A stretch of DNA of 38,456 nucleotides from an uncultured Prevotella sp. (GCA_944319915.1 CALUEY010000015.1:1-38456), one strand, 5' to 3'; numbered from the stretch's first letter, positions 25,368 through 34,716 are shown. Made by a program: numbers and translations. Notes: generated by a model not told the origin, from the letters alone.

Positions 25368-27227
25368 TTATTTGATTCCCAATTTGGCGTTATACTCTTT
25401 GAGCGTTTCAAGGACGTTGCACCTCACGTGGATGAAGTTCTCTATGCCAGCGGCCTTAAGCTCGTCCATGCAGGCAGGCGCTCCGGCGACGATGAACATC
25501 GCACGCCCGGCGAGGCACTGGTAAGCTGGAACTGCGTATGTGGCATACTCATCGTCGCTCGAACAGAGCACCACGATGTCCGCACCAGCCTTCAAGGCTG
25601 CATCTACGCCTTCCTCAACAGTGTCGAAGCCAAGATTGTCAATGATCTTATAACCGGCGCAGGCCAGGAAGTTGGAGCTGAACTGCGCACGGGCCTGGCG
25701 CATGGCAAGATTGCCGATGGTAAGCATGAATGCAGTGGGAACCTTGCCGCTACGCTCAGTCTGCAGGCGCAACGCCTCGTAGTCGGCAGCCAGGCGGCTG
25801 GAGTTGATGGACTTGAAGGCAGCCTCCTCGTGCTTTGAGCCACACTTGCAGACATGGGCCGCAGGCTCCTTGCCGGCGGAAGTCTCAGTGAAGTTGGGGA
25901 ACTGGTTGGTACCCAGAATGAACTCCTTGCGCTTGGCAGCGTCGTCATGGCGCTTGGCGTTGGTAGCGTTCACGTCGTCCTGCACCGTTCCTTTCCTCAC
26001 AGCCTCAAGGTATCCGCCCTCATCCTCTACTTTCAAGAACAGCTTCCATGCGGCATCGGCAAGCGAGGTTGTCAACTCTTCGATGAAATAAGAACCGGCT
26101 GAGGGATCCACCACCTTGTCGAAATGGCTCTCTTCCTTGAGCAGCAACTGCTGGTTGCGGGCTATGCGCTCAGAGAAGTCCGTCGGCTGTTCGTAAACCA
26201 CATCGAAAGGCTTCACCACGATCGAATGCACGCCGCCTATCGCCGCGCTCATGGCCTCGGTCTGGGTGCGGAGCATATTCACGTAGCTGTCGAACATCGT
26301 CATGTTGTATGTAGTGGTGATGGCGTTCACGCACATCTTGCATGCACAGTCGCACTTAGGCTCATATTGCTTCACTATCTCGGCCCACAGCAATCGGGCG
26401 GCACGGAACTTGGCTATCTCCATGAAATAGTTCTCCGTTATTCCCATGTTGAACTTTATCTTGCTGGCAGCCAATGCCGGGTCGACACCGGCATCAACAA
26501 GCTCCGATAGGTATTCGTTTCCCCATGCGAGAGCATAGCCAAGCTCCTGCACGATGTATGCTCCTGCATTGTTGAGAGAGGAAGCGTTTACCGCTATGCA
26601 TCGGAAGTGCGGGTATTCTTTGAATATGTCAACCAATTGCGAGGCCAGGGGCAGTATGCGGGTAACATCCTTGCCTTTCATCACAATCTTCTCAATGGGG
26701 TCCCAGTCTATGGAGCCGACAAGCTTGTCCTTGGCGTAGCCATGACTTTCAAAATAGGCGGCAAGAATCTTGGCAAGGTCAACCGACCTGCGCTTGCAGG
26801 TGCAGAAATTCAGCTCCACGCACTCACACTCTATCCCATCAAGCAACGTGCTTACGAACTCCTCATTGACACAGTCGCCGCATAAATGGAAGCCAATCGA
26901 ATCAACGCCCTTGTTCAATATGTCAAGAGCCTTGGCGTTGCCTTCCTTCGCGTCCTCAACCTTTATGTCCTGGCGCACCAGCCACGAGTTATTGTCCTTA
27001 TTGTTACCGCGGACAAAAGGGAACTCACCAGGCAAAGCATCCGGAGTCTTCAGCTTCAGCACATCTTCCCTACGGTAGAATGGAGGAACAGAAAAGCCCT
27101 CGTTGGTTCTCCATACCAGTTTCTTGTTGAAGTCCGCCCCCTTCAAGTCTACCTGAATCTTGTCAAGCCATTCTTGAGTTGTCGGAGCCTCGAACTCGGT
27201 AAAGAGTTTCTCTCTGTTGTTTGACAT
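25368..27227 (-). CDS. mutA: Methylmalonyl-CoA mutase, small subunit
   Basis: A 619-residue structural partner of MutB. It has the same two-domain layout, but the C-terminal cobalamin-like domain lacks the DxHxxG motif (the corresponding region reads [20 protein letters not shown]), so it should not bind B12, as in other heterodimeric mutases. N-terminus [20 protein letters not shown] fits the family. First gene of the operon, starting at 27225-27227, divergent from the exchanger gene across a 254-base spacer. Confidence 0.95.
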   Translation of the reverse strand: MSNNREKLFTEFEAPTTQEWLDKIQVDLKGADFNKKLVWRTNEGFSVPPFYRREDVLKLKTPDALPGEFPFVRGNNKDNNSWLVRQDIKVEDAKEGNAKALDILNKGVDSIGFHLCGDCVNEEFVSTLLDGIECECVELNFCTCKRRSVDLAKILAAYFESHGYAKDKLVGSIDWDPIEKIVMKGKDVTRILPLASQLVDIFKEYPHFRCIAVNASSLNNAGAYIVQELGYALAWGNEYLSELVDAGVDPALAASKIKFNMGITENYFMEIAKFRAARLLWAEIVKQYEPKCDCACKMCVNAITTTYNMTMFDSYVNMLRTQTEAMSAAIGGVHSIVVKPFDVVYEQPTDFSERIARNQQLLLKEESHFDKVVDPSAGSYFIEELTTSLADAAWKLFLKVEDEGGYLEAVRKGTVQDDVNATNAKRHDDAAKRKEFILGTNQFPNFTETSAGKEPAAHVCKCGSKHEEAAFKSINSSRLAADYEALRLQTERSGKVPTAFMLTIGNLAMRQARAQFSSNFLACAGYKIIDNLGFDTVEEGVDAALKAGADIVVLCSSDDEYATYAVPAYQCLAGRAMFIVAGAPACMDELKAAGIENFIHVRCNVLETLKEYNAKLGIK

Positions 27228-27314
27228 AAGTACAATATTATTTATATAGTTATTGATAATTCCCGCTCAACCTAATCAAGTGAATCGCGCGCTATTGCAT
27301 CGCATATCTTCATG

Positions 27315-27322
27315 CAAAGATA
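27315..27322 (-). promoter_or_regulatory. mutA-mutB promoter (-7 box)
   Basis: TATCTTTG on the minus strand, giving a start near 27309 and a leader of about 80 bases. No clear TTTG -33 box. The leader does not show an obvious cobalamin riboswitch, and it is too short for a complete one. Confidence 0.55.
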
Positions 27323-27447
27323 TACAGAAATTCCGACTTTCAGAAAAATATAAAGAGAAAAAGATTTCCAATCGTGAAAAATTCAAAAACTTGGTGGAGT
27401 GGGCGAAAATAATCACACGCAAATTGTTATTTGAACAATATTTTACC

Positions 27448-27455
27448 TACTTTTG
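27448..27455 (+). promoter_or_regulatory. Promoter of the exchanger-decarboxylase operon
   Basis: TACTTTTG -7 box with a weak ATTG -33 candidate at 27423-27426 (21-base gap). The start near 27461 leaves about 20 bases of leader. Confidence 0.5.
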
Positions 27456-27481
27456 CAACTTAGAAAAATTATCTTATCCCA

Positions 27482-29170
27482 ATGGATTGGCTCATTAATC
27501 TATTTGTCAACACAGAGTCCGTGGCGCACATCGCCCTCCTCTATGCCATTGTAATTGCCGTAGGCGTGTTGCTCGGCAAAATCAAGGTGGGAGGCATTTC
27601 GTTAGGCGTCACTTTCGTTTTGTTTGCGGGTATTGTCGCCGGTCACATCGGCCTAACCGCCCCCATGAATATCCTCACCTTCTTGCAGGACTTCGGCCTC
27701 ATCTTGTTTGTATTCATGATCGGCTTGCAGGTAGGCCCGGGCTTCTTCGAAAGCTTCAGGAAAGGCGGGGTGACGCTCAACCTGCTGTCCACCGCCACAA
27801 TCCTGCTCAACATCGCGGTGATGTTCGCCTGCTACTTCATCTTTTTTGACACAAGCAACCCAGTCAACCTTCCGATGATGGTAGGCACGCTCTATGGTGC
27901 CGTGACCAACACCCCAGGACTTGGTGCCGCCACCGAAGCGCTCGACAGCGTGTTCCCGAAGGGTGAGGCGCCGCAGATAGCCTCGGGGTATGCCTGTGCC
28001 TACCCGCTCGGAGTGCTTGGCATAATCGGCGCGACAATCCTAATCAGGTATATCTGCCACGTCAGGCTCGACAAGGAGGAAGAGCAGCTTAACAAGGACG
28101 CCGAAGAAGACGCCCATGTCAAGCCACACAACATGCACCTCAGGGTAACCAACTCCTACCTGGCCGGGCGCACCATCGGGCAGATACACGACTTCCTCAA
28201 CCGCGACTTCGTTTGCTCGCGCGTACTGCACGAAGGTCACGTTAGCATCCCCAACAGCAAGACAAAGCTTGAGCTGGGCGACCTCGTGTTCATCGTATGC
28301 GCCGAAGCCGATGCCGAAGCCATAATCGCCTTCATTGGCCCGGAAGAGCAGGTAGAATGGGAAAAGCAAGACGAGCCCATGGTATCCAAGCGCGTCATTG
28401 TAACGCGCCCGTCAATCAACGGCAAGACGCTCGGCCAGATGCACTTCTCAACAGTCTACGGCGTCAATGTCACGAGAGTTACGCGCCAGGGCATGGACCT
28501 CTTCGCCAATCCCCACCTTGCGCTGCAAGTGGGCGACCGCGTGATGGTGGTCGGCCCGGAGAACCTTGTCAACCGCGTGTCGAGCGTCCTCGGCAACTCC
28601 ATCAAGCGCCTTGAGTCACCAAACATAGCCACCATATTCATCGGCATCATCGTCGGAATCCTGTTCGGGAGCCTCCCGCTGGCCGTTCCCGGCATGCCCA
28701 TGCCCCTGAAGCTCGGCATTGCCGGCGGTCCGCTTGTGATAGCCATACTCATCGGCCGCTACGGCTACAAGGTACACCTCGTCACCTACACCACGACCAG
28801 TGCCAACACCATGCTCCGCGAGATAGGACTTGTGCTCTTCCTTGCCAGCGTGGGCATAAAGGCCGGCGAGGGATTCTTGGAGACAGTGGTGCAAGGCGAC
28901 GGACTCAAGTACGTCTACACAGGCTTCCTCATCACCGTCATCCCGATACTCATCATCGGCCCGATAGCGCGCATGAAGTTCAAGTTCAACTATTTCACGA
29001 TCATGGGAATGATAGCCGGAACTTACACCGACCCGCCTGCGCTGGCATACGCCAACCAGTCGTGCTCAAAGGAAGCCCCTGCCGTTGGCTACTCCACGGT
29101 ATATCCGCTCAGCATGTTCCTGCGCATATTCACTGCCCAGCTCATAATACTCCTGTGCTGCGGCATCTGA
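27482..29170 (+). CDS. AAE family transporter (AspT/YidE-like) with two RCK_C domains
   Basis: A 562-residue membrane protein of the aspartate:alanine exchanger family. It has five or so N-terminal helices (residues 1-190), two cytoplasmic TrkA-C/RCK_C domains (about 210-285, [17 protein letters not shown]; and 295-370, [19 protein letters not shown]), then a second hydrophobic half (375-562) with repeated [17 protein letters not shown]-like signatures paralleling the first-half segment [18 protein letters not shown]. AspT members exchange dicarboxylic amino acids or dicarboxylates, and the substrate here is unknown. First gene of an operon with OadG-like, biotin carrier and OadB genes, so exchange of a fermentation dicarboxylate such as succinate or aspartate is a reasonable inference, not shown. 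Confidence 0.87.
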   Translation: MDWLINLFVNTESVAHIALLYAIVIAVGVLLGKIKVGGISLGVTFVLFAGIVAGHIGLTAPMNILTFLQDFGLILFVFMIGLQVGPGFFESFRKGGVTLNLLSTATILLNIAVMFACYFIFFDTSNPVNLPMMVGTLYGAVTNTPGLGAATEALDSVFPKGEAPQIASGYACAYPLGVLGIIGATILIRYICHVRLDKEEEQLNKDAEEDAHVKPHNMHLRVTNSYLAGRTIGQIHDFLNRDFVCSRVLHEGHVSIPNSKTKLELGDLVFIVCAEADAEAIIAFIGPEEQVEWEKQDEPMVSKRVIVTRPSINGKTLGQMHFSTVYGVNVTRVTRQGMDLFANPHLALQVGDRVMVVGPENLVNRVSSVLGNSIKRLESPNIATIFIGIIVGILFGSLPLAVPGMPMPLKLGIAGGPLVIAILIGRYGYKVHLVTYTTTSANTMLREIGLVLFLASVGIKAGEGFLETVVQGDGLKYVYTGFLITVIPILIIGPIARMKFKFNYFTIMGMIAGTYTDPPALAYANQSCSKEAPAVGYSTVYPLSMFLRIFTAQLIILLCCGI

Positions 29171-29213
29171 CGGAGGCAAACTAAAACTAACTCTAAAATA
29201 CACACACATTGAA

Positions 29214-30188
29214 ATGAACAAGTTCGGATTACTGTTAGGCATAATGCTTGGCTCAGTCTCCGCGGTGTCCTACGGACAGATGTCCGAGAGCATCAAGCTG
29301 AACGAGGTTATGACCAACAATGCAACAAGCCTGCAGGACGAATACGGCCAACGCGAAGCGTGGGTGGAGATAGCCAACATCTCCTACTCCACATACAACG
29401 TAAGGGGGATGTTCCTCACCACCGACCGCGCCGTGCTCAACCCTGACATGAGTGTACCAGAGCGCATCAAGCGCATGAGCATCATCCCCAACGGCGATGC
29501 CCGCACCAACCTCAGCGCGCGCCAGCACCTGCTCTTCCATTGCAACAGCAACCCAAGGCTGGGGGCGCTGCACCTATCGGTCAAGATCGACCCCGCCAAG
29601 CCCACGTGGATTGGCCTTTACGATGGCAACGCCACGCAGCTGATAGACTCCGTTACGGTGCCGGTGCTCGCGCCCGACCAGTCGTATGCCCGCGAGCGCG
29701 ACGGAGCAGCCATATGGCAGATAAAGCCCAAGGACGCCGTAACCCCCGGCATATCCAACTACATACAAGTTGACGAAAGCAAGGTTGCCAAGCTAAAGCG
29801 CAACGACCCTTATGGGTTCGGCATCACCGTGCTCGCCATGGGCATAGTGTTCTTCTGCCTTGCCCTCCTGTGCGTTTTCTTCACTCTGTTCGGCATGTTC
29901 ATGAAGCACCGCTCCGCAGCCAAGAAGATGGCCAGCATCCAGCCGCTCAAGGCCGGAATGAAGACAGTGGAGAAGACGGTTGAGATAGGCCACAAGACCA
30001 ACGTCATACTGCAAGACGGCCTCAAGTCGAAGGGCATCGACAAAGAAACCTACATAGCCGTAATTGCCCTTGCCATACAGCAGTACACCAACAACGTGCA
30101 CGACGTGGAGAGCGGCATCATAACCATAAAGCCCAAGACCACCGAGTGGGACGATGCATACATACAGATGAAACAATTTCACGAATAA
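29214..30188 (+). CDS. OadG-like decarboxylase subunit with N-terminal lamin-tail domain
   Basis: A 324-residue protein combining an exported N-terminal part with an OadG/MmdD-like membrane anchor. A signal-type helix (MNKFGLLLGIMLGSVSAVSYG) is followed by a lamin-tail-like beta domain (about 25-150: SIKLNEVMTNNATSLQDEYG, AWVEIANISYSTYNVRGMFL). One transmembrane helix at about 200-228 (FGITVLAMGIVFFCLALLCV) is the hallmark of gamma subunits. The cytoplasmic tail (about 229-324) has YIAVIALAIQQYTNNVHDVE. Gamma subunits hold the membrane beta subunit and carboxyltransferase together and are normally about 80-140 residues. Operon position between exchanger and biotin carrier supports the call. 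The extracytoplasmic domain is the odd part. Confidence 0.8.
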   Translation: MNKFGLLLGIMLGSVSAVSYGQMSESIKLNEVMTNNATSLQDEYGQREAWVEIANISYSTYNVRGMFLTTDRAVLNPDMSVPERIKRMSIIPNGDARTNLSARQHLLFHCNSNPRLGALHLSVKIDPAKPTWIGLYDGNATQLIDSVTVPVLAPDQSYARERDGAAIWQIKPKDAVTPGISNYIQVDESKVAKLKRNDPYGFGITVLAMGIVFFCLALLCVFFTLFGMFMKHRSAAKKMASIQPLKAGMKTVEKTVEIGHKTNVILQDGLKSKGIDKETYIAVIALAIQQYTNNVHDVESGIITIKPKTTEWDDAYIQMKQFHE

Positions 30189-30221
30189 CCCCAATAACAA
30201 TCCTAAAAAAGACTGACAGCA

Positions 30222-30683
30222 ATGAACAAGTTCCAGTATAACGTACAAGGCGTCGACTACGACGTAGAGATAGAAGAACTCGAGGGCAACGTGGCCAAGG
30301 TGGTGGTCAACGGCATCAGGTTTGAGGTTGAGCTGAAGCAGCCCATCAACCCAGCGCACGCCATCCGCAAGAAGCCCGAAGTACACCAGCCCGCCCCCGC
30401 GGCCCCGCAGCAGGCAGCCCAGCCGGCCCCGGCTGCCGCAGCACCGCAACAGGCCGCAGCCCCGGGCAGCGGCTCGCAGGTAAAGGCCCCACTGCCAGGC
30501 ACCATCACCTCAGTAAACGTAAAGGTGGGCGACGTGGTAAAGGACGGCGACACCGTAGTAGTGCTTGAGGCAATGAAGATGCAGAACAACATCGAGACCG
30601 AGTTCTCGGGAACTGTCACTTCCATTTTAGTAAACCAGGGCGATTCGGTGCTCGAGGGCGCCGTGCTGCTCACAATAGCCTGA
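30222..30683 (+). CDS. mmdC: Biotin carrier subunit of Na+-pumping decarboxylase
   Basis: A 153-residue biotin carboxyl carrier protein. The N-terminal 45 residues (FQYNVQGVDYDVEIEELEGN) are typical of carriers from methylmalonyl-CoA decarboxylase or propionyl-CoA carboxylase systems. An Ala/Pro/Gln linker (about 47-85) leads to the biotinyl domain (about 86-153), with the biotinylated Lys119 in EAMKMQNN. It ferries CO2 from the carboxyltransferase to the beta subunit. It lies 33 bases after the OadG-like gene and 6 bases before the beta-subunit gene. Assignment to methylmalonyl-CoA rather than oxaloacetate decarboxylase rests on the mutase genes next door. Confidence 0.88.
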   Translation: MNKFQYNVQGVDYDVEIEELEGNVAKVVVNGIRFEVELKQPINPAHAIRKKPEVHQPAPAAPQQAAQPAPAAAAPQQAAAPGSGSQVKAPLPGTITSVNVKVGDVVKDGDTVVVLEAMKMQNNIETEFSGTVTSILVNQGDSVLEGAVLLTIA

Positions 30684-30689
30684 TGCATT

Positions 30690-31847
30690 ATGGGATTCAC
30701 AGAGTTCTTAGTAGAAAACTTCAATGAGTTCCTCACCTACACCGGCTTTGCCAACGCCACGGCGGGGAACATCATCATGATTGTGGTCGGCGCCATCCTC
30801 ATCTACCTGGCCATAAAGAAAGACTTCGAGCCACTGCTGCTCATCCCCATCGGCCTCGGCATCATCATAGGCAACATCCCGTTCCGTGCCGACGCTGGCC
30901 TCGAGGTTGGCCTCTATGAGGACAACTCGGTGCTCAACATCTTCTACCAAGGCGTGCGCCAGGGCTGGTATCCGCCGCTGGTGTTCCTCGGCATTGGCGC
31001 CATGACCGACTTCTCCGCCCTCATAGCCAACCCCAAGCTGGTGCTCATCGGAGCTGCGGCGCAGTTCGGCATCTTCGGTGCATACATGGTGGCCCTCGGC
31101 CTCGGCTTCGAGCCTAACCAGGCAGCGGGCATAGCCATCATCGGCGGAGCCGACGGACCTACGGCCATATTCCTGTCGTCAAAGCTAAGCCCCAACCTCA
31201 TGGGAGCCATTGCCGTGTGCGCCTACTCTTACATGGCTCTCGTGCCGCTCATCCAGCCGCCGCTCATGCGCATGCTCACCACAAAGAAAGAGCGCCTCAT
31301 CCGCATGAAGCCCGCCCGCCAGGTAAGCCAGACCGAGCGCATACTCTTCCCCATCATCGGCTTGCTGCTCACCACGTTCATCGTGCCATCGGGCCTGCCC
31401 CTGCTCGGCATGCTCTTCTTCGGCAACCTGCTCAAGGAGTCGGGCAAGACCACTCGCCTTGCCAAGACTGCAGGCTCCGCCCTCAACGACATCGTGGTGA
31501 TGCTGCTCGGCCTCACGGTGGGCTGCTCCACGCAGGCCAGTGAGTTCCTCACCGTCAACACGCTCTACATCTTCATCCTTGGCGCGTTCTCGTTCATGGT
31601 GGCCACTGCCAGCGGCGTGCTCTTCGTAAAGCTGATGAACATCTTCCTACCTAAGGACAAGAAGCTCAATCCGCTCATCGGCAACGCCGGAGTGTCGGCA
31701 GTGCCTATGAGCGCCCGCATAAGCAACAACCTCGGCCTCGAGTACGACCGCCACAACTTCCTGCTCATGCACGCCATGGGCCCCAACGTGGCTGGCGTCA
31801 TCGGCTCGGCCGTGGCAGCCGGGGCGTTGCTCGGATTTATGTCATAA
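30690..31847 (+). CDS. mmdB: Sodium-translocating decarboxylase beta subunit
   Basis: A 385-residue polytopic membrane protein of the OadB/MmdB family. It takes CO2 from carboxybiotin, decarboxylates it and exports Na+. The conserved GGADGPTAIF motif carries Asp155, equivalent to the essential Asp of the Klebsiella enzyme, and the region FEPLLLIPIGLGIIIGNIPF near the N-terminus and GPNVAGVIGSAVAAG near the end are also typical. Last gene of the four-gene operon, followed by a terminator. No carboxyltransferase (alpha) gene is present in the window, so the complex must obtain that subunit from elsewhere. Confidence 0.93.
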   Translation: MGFTEFLVENFNEFLTYTGFANATAGNIIMIVVGAILIYLAIKKDFEPLLLIPIGLGIIIGNIPFRADAGLEVGLYEDNSVLNIFYQGVRQGWYPPLVFLGIGAMTDFSALIANPKLVLIGAAAQFGIFGAYMVALGLGFEPNQAAGIAIIGGADGPTAIFLSSKLSPNLMGAIAVCAYSYMALVPLIQPPLMRMLTTKKERLIRMKPARQVSQTERILFPIIGLLLTTFIVPSGLPLLGMLFFGNLLKESGKTTRLAKTAGSALNDIVVMLLGLTVGCSTQASEFLTVNTLYIFILGAFSFMVATASGVLFVKLMNIFLPKDKKLNPLIGNAGVSAVPMSARISNNLGLEYDRHNFLLMHAMGPNVAGVIGSAVAAGALLGFMS

Positions 31848-31869
31848 CACAAATAGTACTTTTTTCATG

Positions 31870-31909
31870 GCGGTGTTTTCCTGTGAAGGACGGCACCGCT
31901 TTTCGTTTT
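31870..31909 (+). terminator. Terminator after the decarboxylase operon
   Basis: GCGGTG (31870-31875) pairs with CACCGC (31894-31899), with inner TCC/GGA pairing possible, followed by TTTTCGTTTT. Confidence 0.7.
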
Positions 31910-32085
31910 CCCCAAGCCCAACCGCCAACTGTACTTCTACCATCTTATCCCGCACAGGCGCAATGGGCGAGCAAAAGCGAGGGGGCAAACAGAGATGCGG
32001 CACGCCACGCATGAGAGGAAGTGAATGTGCGCATCGCCCTTGCGAAGACGGGAAACGAGCACAAGAAGATGGAAACAAGCGCCAT

Positions 32086-32133
32086 GAAAAAACATTGCCG
32101 GCAAGCATTGCTTGCGCCAATGCCTGCCGGCAG
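32086..32133 (-). terminator. Terminator of asnA
   Basis: On the minus strand, TGCCGGCA and GCATTG arms (32125-32132 with 32096-32103; 32118-32123 with 32105-32110) form a long stem followed by a six-base T-run (32087-32092). It lies about 80 bases past the asnA stop. The remaining DNA from 31910 to 32085 shows no gene. Confidence 0.8.
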
Positions 32134-32210
32134 GAAAAATACCTCCCGAATACAAAAGTCCTTAGCCTGCGGCTCTATGCTGACAGGAACAGCCCTGGCC
32201 AGCCTCTGCG

Positions 32211-33248
32211 CTATATGAGCGCCATGCCCATGGCAGCGCACTCGCGCCTCATGTCCTCGGGCCAGATGCTTGCCTGTATCTCGCCTATGTGGCCCTTGTG
32301 CAGCATCACCATGCACAAGCGGCTCTGTCCTATGCCTCCGCCTATGCTCAGCGGCAGCTCGCCGGCAAGCAGCTTGCGGTGGAAGTACAAGTTCCGGCGT
32401 TCCTCCTTGCCTGCCAGCGCAAGCTGGCGGAGCAGGGCATAGCGGTCTACGCGGATACCCATGGACGACAGCTCGAACGAACGCCCAAGCACGGGATACC
32501 ATATCAGGATGTCGCCGTTAAGCCCGGCGCGCCCGTCCTCCGCCGTTGTCGACCAGTCGTCGTAGTCGGGCGCGCGCCCGTCGTGGGGCTTGCCGTCGGC
32601 CAGCTTGCCGCCAATGCCAATTATGAACACCGCCCCGTGCTCGCGGCACACAGCGTCCTCGCGCTCCTTGGGGCTTTTGCCGGGATACATCCGCAGCAAG
32701 TCCTCGCTGTGAACAAACGTTATCCTCTCGGGCAGGAAAGGCTTCAGCTGAGGGTAAGTCTCGCAGGTAAGGTACTCCGTGCGCCTTATGGCTGCGTAAA
32801 TGCGCTCCACCACGCTCTTGAGGTGGGCCACGGTGCGCTGCTCCTTGGTTATCACGGCCTCCCAGTCCCATTGGTCCACGTAAAGCGAGTGCAGGTTGTC
32901 AAGCTCCTCGTCGGCCCGTATGGCGTTCATGTCGGTATAAATGCCGTGGCCCGGCTCTATGCCGTATTCCGCCAGCGACAGCCTTTTCCACTTGGCCAGC
33001 GAATGCACCACCTCGGCCCTCGCGTCGCCCATGTCGTGTATGGGGAACGTCACGGCCCGCTCCACACCGTTCAGGTCGTCGTTGATGCCCAGGCCCTGCA
33101 GCACGAACAGCGGGGCCGTAACGCGCCTCAGGCGCAACTCAGTCGCGAGGTTCTGCTGGAAGAACTCCTTTATCAGCTTAATCCCCTGCTCCGTCTGCCT
33201 CATGTCGAGCAGGGCCTTGTAGCCCTCGGGCTTTATCAGTTTGCTCAT
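32211..33248 (-). CDS. asnA: Aspartate-ammonia ligase (asparagine synthetase A)
   Basis: A 345-residue class II aminoacyl-tRNA synthetase-like enzyme that makes asparagine from aspartate, ammonia and ATP. Signature regions: LRLRRVTAPLFVLQGLGIND near residue 38, VSFPI-type segment AVTFPIHDMGDARAEVVHSL, KWKRLSLAEYGIEPGHGIYT, SLYVDQWDWEAVI, and the C-terminal LSIGGGIGQSRLCMVMLHKG that forms motif 3. Length is near the E. coli enzyme (330). Starts at 33246-33248 and has its own promoter and terminator. Its aspartate substrate invites comparison with the AAE exchanger 3 kb away, but no link is shown. Confidence 0.97.
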   Translation of the reverse strand: MSKLIKPEGYKALLDMRQTEQGIKLIKEFFQQNLATELRLRRVTAPLFVLQGLGINDDLNGVERAVTFPIHDMGDARAEVVHSLAKWKRLSLAEYGIEPGHGIYTDMNAIRADEELDNLHSLYVDQWDWEAVITKEQRTVAHLKSVVERIYAAIRRTEYLTCETYPQLKPFLPERITFVHSEDLLRMYPGKSPKEREDAVCREHGAVFIIGIGGKLADGKPHDGRAPDYDDWSTTAEDGRAGLNGDILIWYPVLGRSFELSSMGIRVDRYALLRQLALAGKEERRNLYFHRKLLAGELPLSIGGGIGQSRLCMVMLHKGHIGEIQASIWPEDMRRECAAMGMALI

Positions 33249-33347
33249 AGTTCAATGTTTATTGTTGCCTGCCGGTTGGCCGCCTGCGCCCTTGCTTTGG
33301 CAATGCCCAAAAGGGCTGAGGGCAAGCCACGCCGCAGAAATTCTGTG

Positions 33348-33378
33348 CAAAGATAATCTTTTTAATCTAAAAAGCAAG
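33348..33378 (-). promoter_or_regulatory. asnA promoter
   Basis: Minus-strand -7 box TATCTTTG (33348-33355) with a weak -33 candidate near 33375-33382. The start near 33342 leaves a leader of about 95 bases. Confidence 0.55.
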
Positions 33379-33382
33379 CAAA

Positions 33383-33742
33383 CAGACTTTAAATTTCGCA
33401 ATAAGAAATAAAATAAACGGTTTTTGCTGCACTATGCAGTATTTTATTGTCAAAACCAAAGCACCATGTAAGCAAACAGCAAGCATTGCAATGTTCCTAT
33501 CATGAACGTCTGCATCCTGCAAGATTGGGGCAAAAGCTGCATGGGCAAAAGCAGTTGACGTATAAACTCCTGAGCGGAACACATTGGAGCAGTAACCTCC
33601 ACGCCATTTTGGCTGAGCAGGTGGGGGCTTCCTTCACCACCTCAAACAGGAGCATAGCAAGCATTAAAGTTTCTTTACAAAGACGGTGCCGCCACCCGCC
33701 TGCCATCGTTCCGCGCAGCCAAACAACCCGTCCGGGACGATG
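33383..33742. other. Gene-free spacer downstream of asnA promoter
   Basis: About 360 bases upstream of asnA. Only short frames without recognisable domains were seen, and no strong promoter on the plus strand. It runs into repeat array 4. Confidence 0.5.
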
Positions 33743-33808
33743 AAACAGCCCGGTTCGCGCCCCAAAAGAGGCCGTTTTGCAAGGCCGGAAAGCCGCTTTC
33801 GCAACCCG
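33743..33808. repeat. Intergenic 22-nt tandem repeat array 4 (degenerate)
   Basis: Three units: 33743-33763 (21), 33764-33788 (25) and 33789-33808, with cores AAACAGCCCGGTTCGCGC, AAAAGAGGCCGTTTTGCA and AAAGCCGCTTTCGCAAC. The A-run, GGCC-like, T-run, GCA order matches arrays 1-3, but spacing is looser and there is no long inverted repeat. Confidence 0.65.
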
Positions 33809-33986
33809 TTGGTTCTCAGCGCATTGCGCAAAACGCCCCTATGTATGAACTATCTTTACAAAAATTTGCAAGCAACAAAGGATTGCTCAACCTTTCGGGA
33901 AAAACAAAACATACAAAAGATCCCTCCTTACTGAATGACAAAACGAGTGGAAGAACCTACACTTTCACCCACCCCGCCCTGTCATC

Positions 33987-34013
33987 GGAGCGCCAATCAT
34001 ACACTGACGCTCC
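33987..34013. other. Hairpin of unknown function
   Basis: GGAGCG (33987-33992) can pair with CGCTCC (34008-34013) across a 15-base loop, followed on the plus strand by AATTATTTTA. It would look like a plus-strand terminator, but no plus-strand gene precedes it. The rest of 33809-34056 shows no gene. Confidence 0.3.
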
Positions 34014-34056
34014 AATTATTTTACGGAACAGTGCTCCATACCATCCGCCATCCCGG

Positions 34057-34434
34057 TCATTTCGGGCAGGCTTTCCCCCGGTCGTTCATGATTGCGTCCT
34101 TGTTTTCCAGCGCCCACCCTATCAAGGCGTTGATGTGGGGGAGCAATGAGTGCGCCCGCGCGGTAAGCGCATATTCCACCCTTGGCGGCACTTCGGGGTA
34201 TGCGTTACGTGTTACATAGCCGTCTTCCTCCAATGTGCGCAGCGTGGCCGCGAGCATCTTCTGCGATATGTCGGGGATTTCGCGCTGCAACTCCTTGAAA
34301 CGCAGTGCTTCCTTACCAGTCCTTTCGAGCGTGAATATCACCAAGAGCGGCCACTTGCCGCAGAGCCTTGCCAAGATGTTGCGTATGGGGCAATCAGGAA
34401 ACATTGCATCTTCTGTTATCATTGTTCTGTCCAT
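34057..34434 (-). CDS. HxlR family transcriptional regulator
   Basis: A 125-residue winged helix-turn-helix protein of the HxlR/MarR-like group. DCPIRNILARLCGKWPLLVI opens the DNA-binding domain, with a Cys typical of the family just before the helix. LRFKELQREIPDISQKMLAA is the recognition HTH, and LEEDGYVTRNAYPEVPPRVE forms the wing. HxlR proteins often sense electrophiles or redox stress through that Cys. The ATG at 34432-34434 (MDRTMITEDAM) is preferred; the Met at 34420-34422 is an alternative. The frame is open to 34548, but the extra residues are unlike the family. Divergent from the PafA-like gene 324 bases away, a possible but unproven target. Confidence 0.88.
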   Translation of the reverse strand: MDRTMITEDAMFPDCPIRNILARLCGKWPLLVIFTLERTGKEALRFKELQREIPDISQKMLAATLRTLEEDGYVTRNAYPEVPPRVEYALTARAHSLLPHINALIGWALENKDAIMNDRGKACPK

Positions 34435-34567
34435 ATATGAAATAATGTGAGTGCCTTCACCCTGCCAAGGGCAAGGCCAATGAGCTGATGGGAAGGTGAC
34501 TACCTGGCCTGCAAAGCCACGACAGCATATCAGCCCCTTGCCACTCATCGCACCTATGTTTACGCTG

Positions 34568-34575
34568 CAAAATTA
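34568..34575 (-). promoter_or_regulatory. hxlR-family gene promoter (-7 box)
   Basis: TAATTTTG on the minus strand, about 130 bases before the chosen ATG, implying a long leader. No clear -33 box. Confidence 0.4.
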
Positions 34576-34716
34576 ATAAAAAAAGCTTGGCCACGCACCA
34601 TGCGCCCGCCCATTTCGCCCATGCTCGCCCATCAGATGGCGCGCACGGCGCACTGCCAGCAGCCCGATGTAACAGCATTGAAACCCGGCAATCACAGCTA
34701 TTTAACATTGGTTTCA

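Noticed and set aside
27228-27309. Cobalamin riboswitch in the mutA leader
   Set aside because: The leader is about 80 bases and lacks the B12-box; a full cobalamin riboswitch needs roughly 200 bases.
31867-32442. Plus-strand frame of 191 codons after the decarboxylase operon
   Set aside because: It runs through two terminator hairpins and antisense into asnA.
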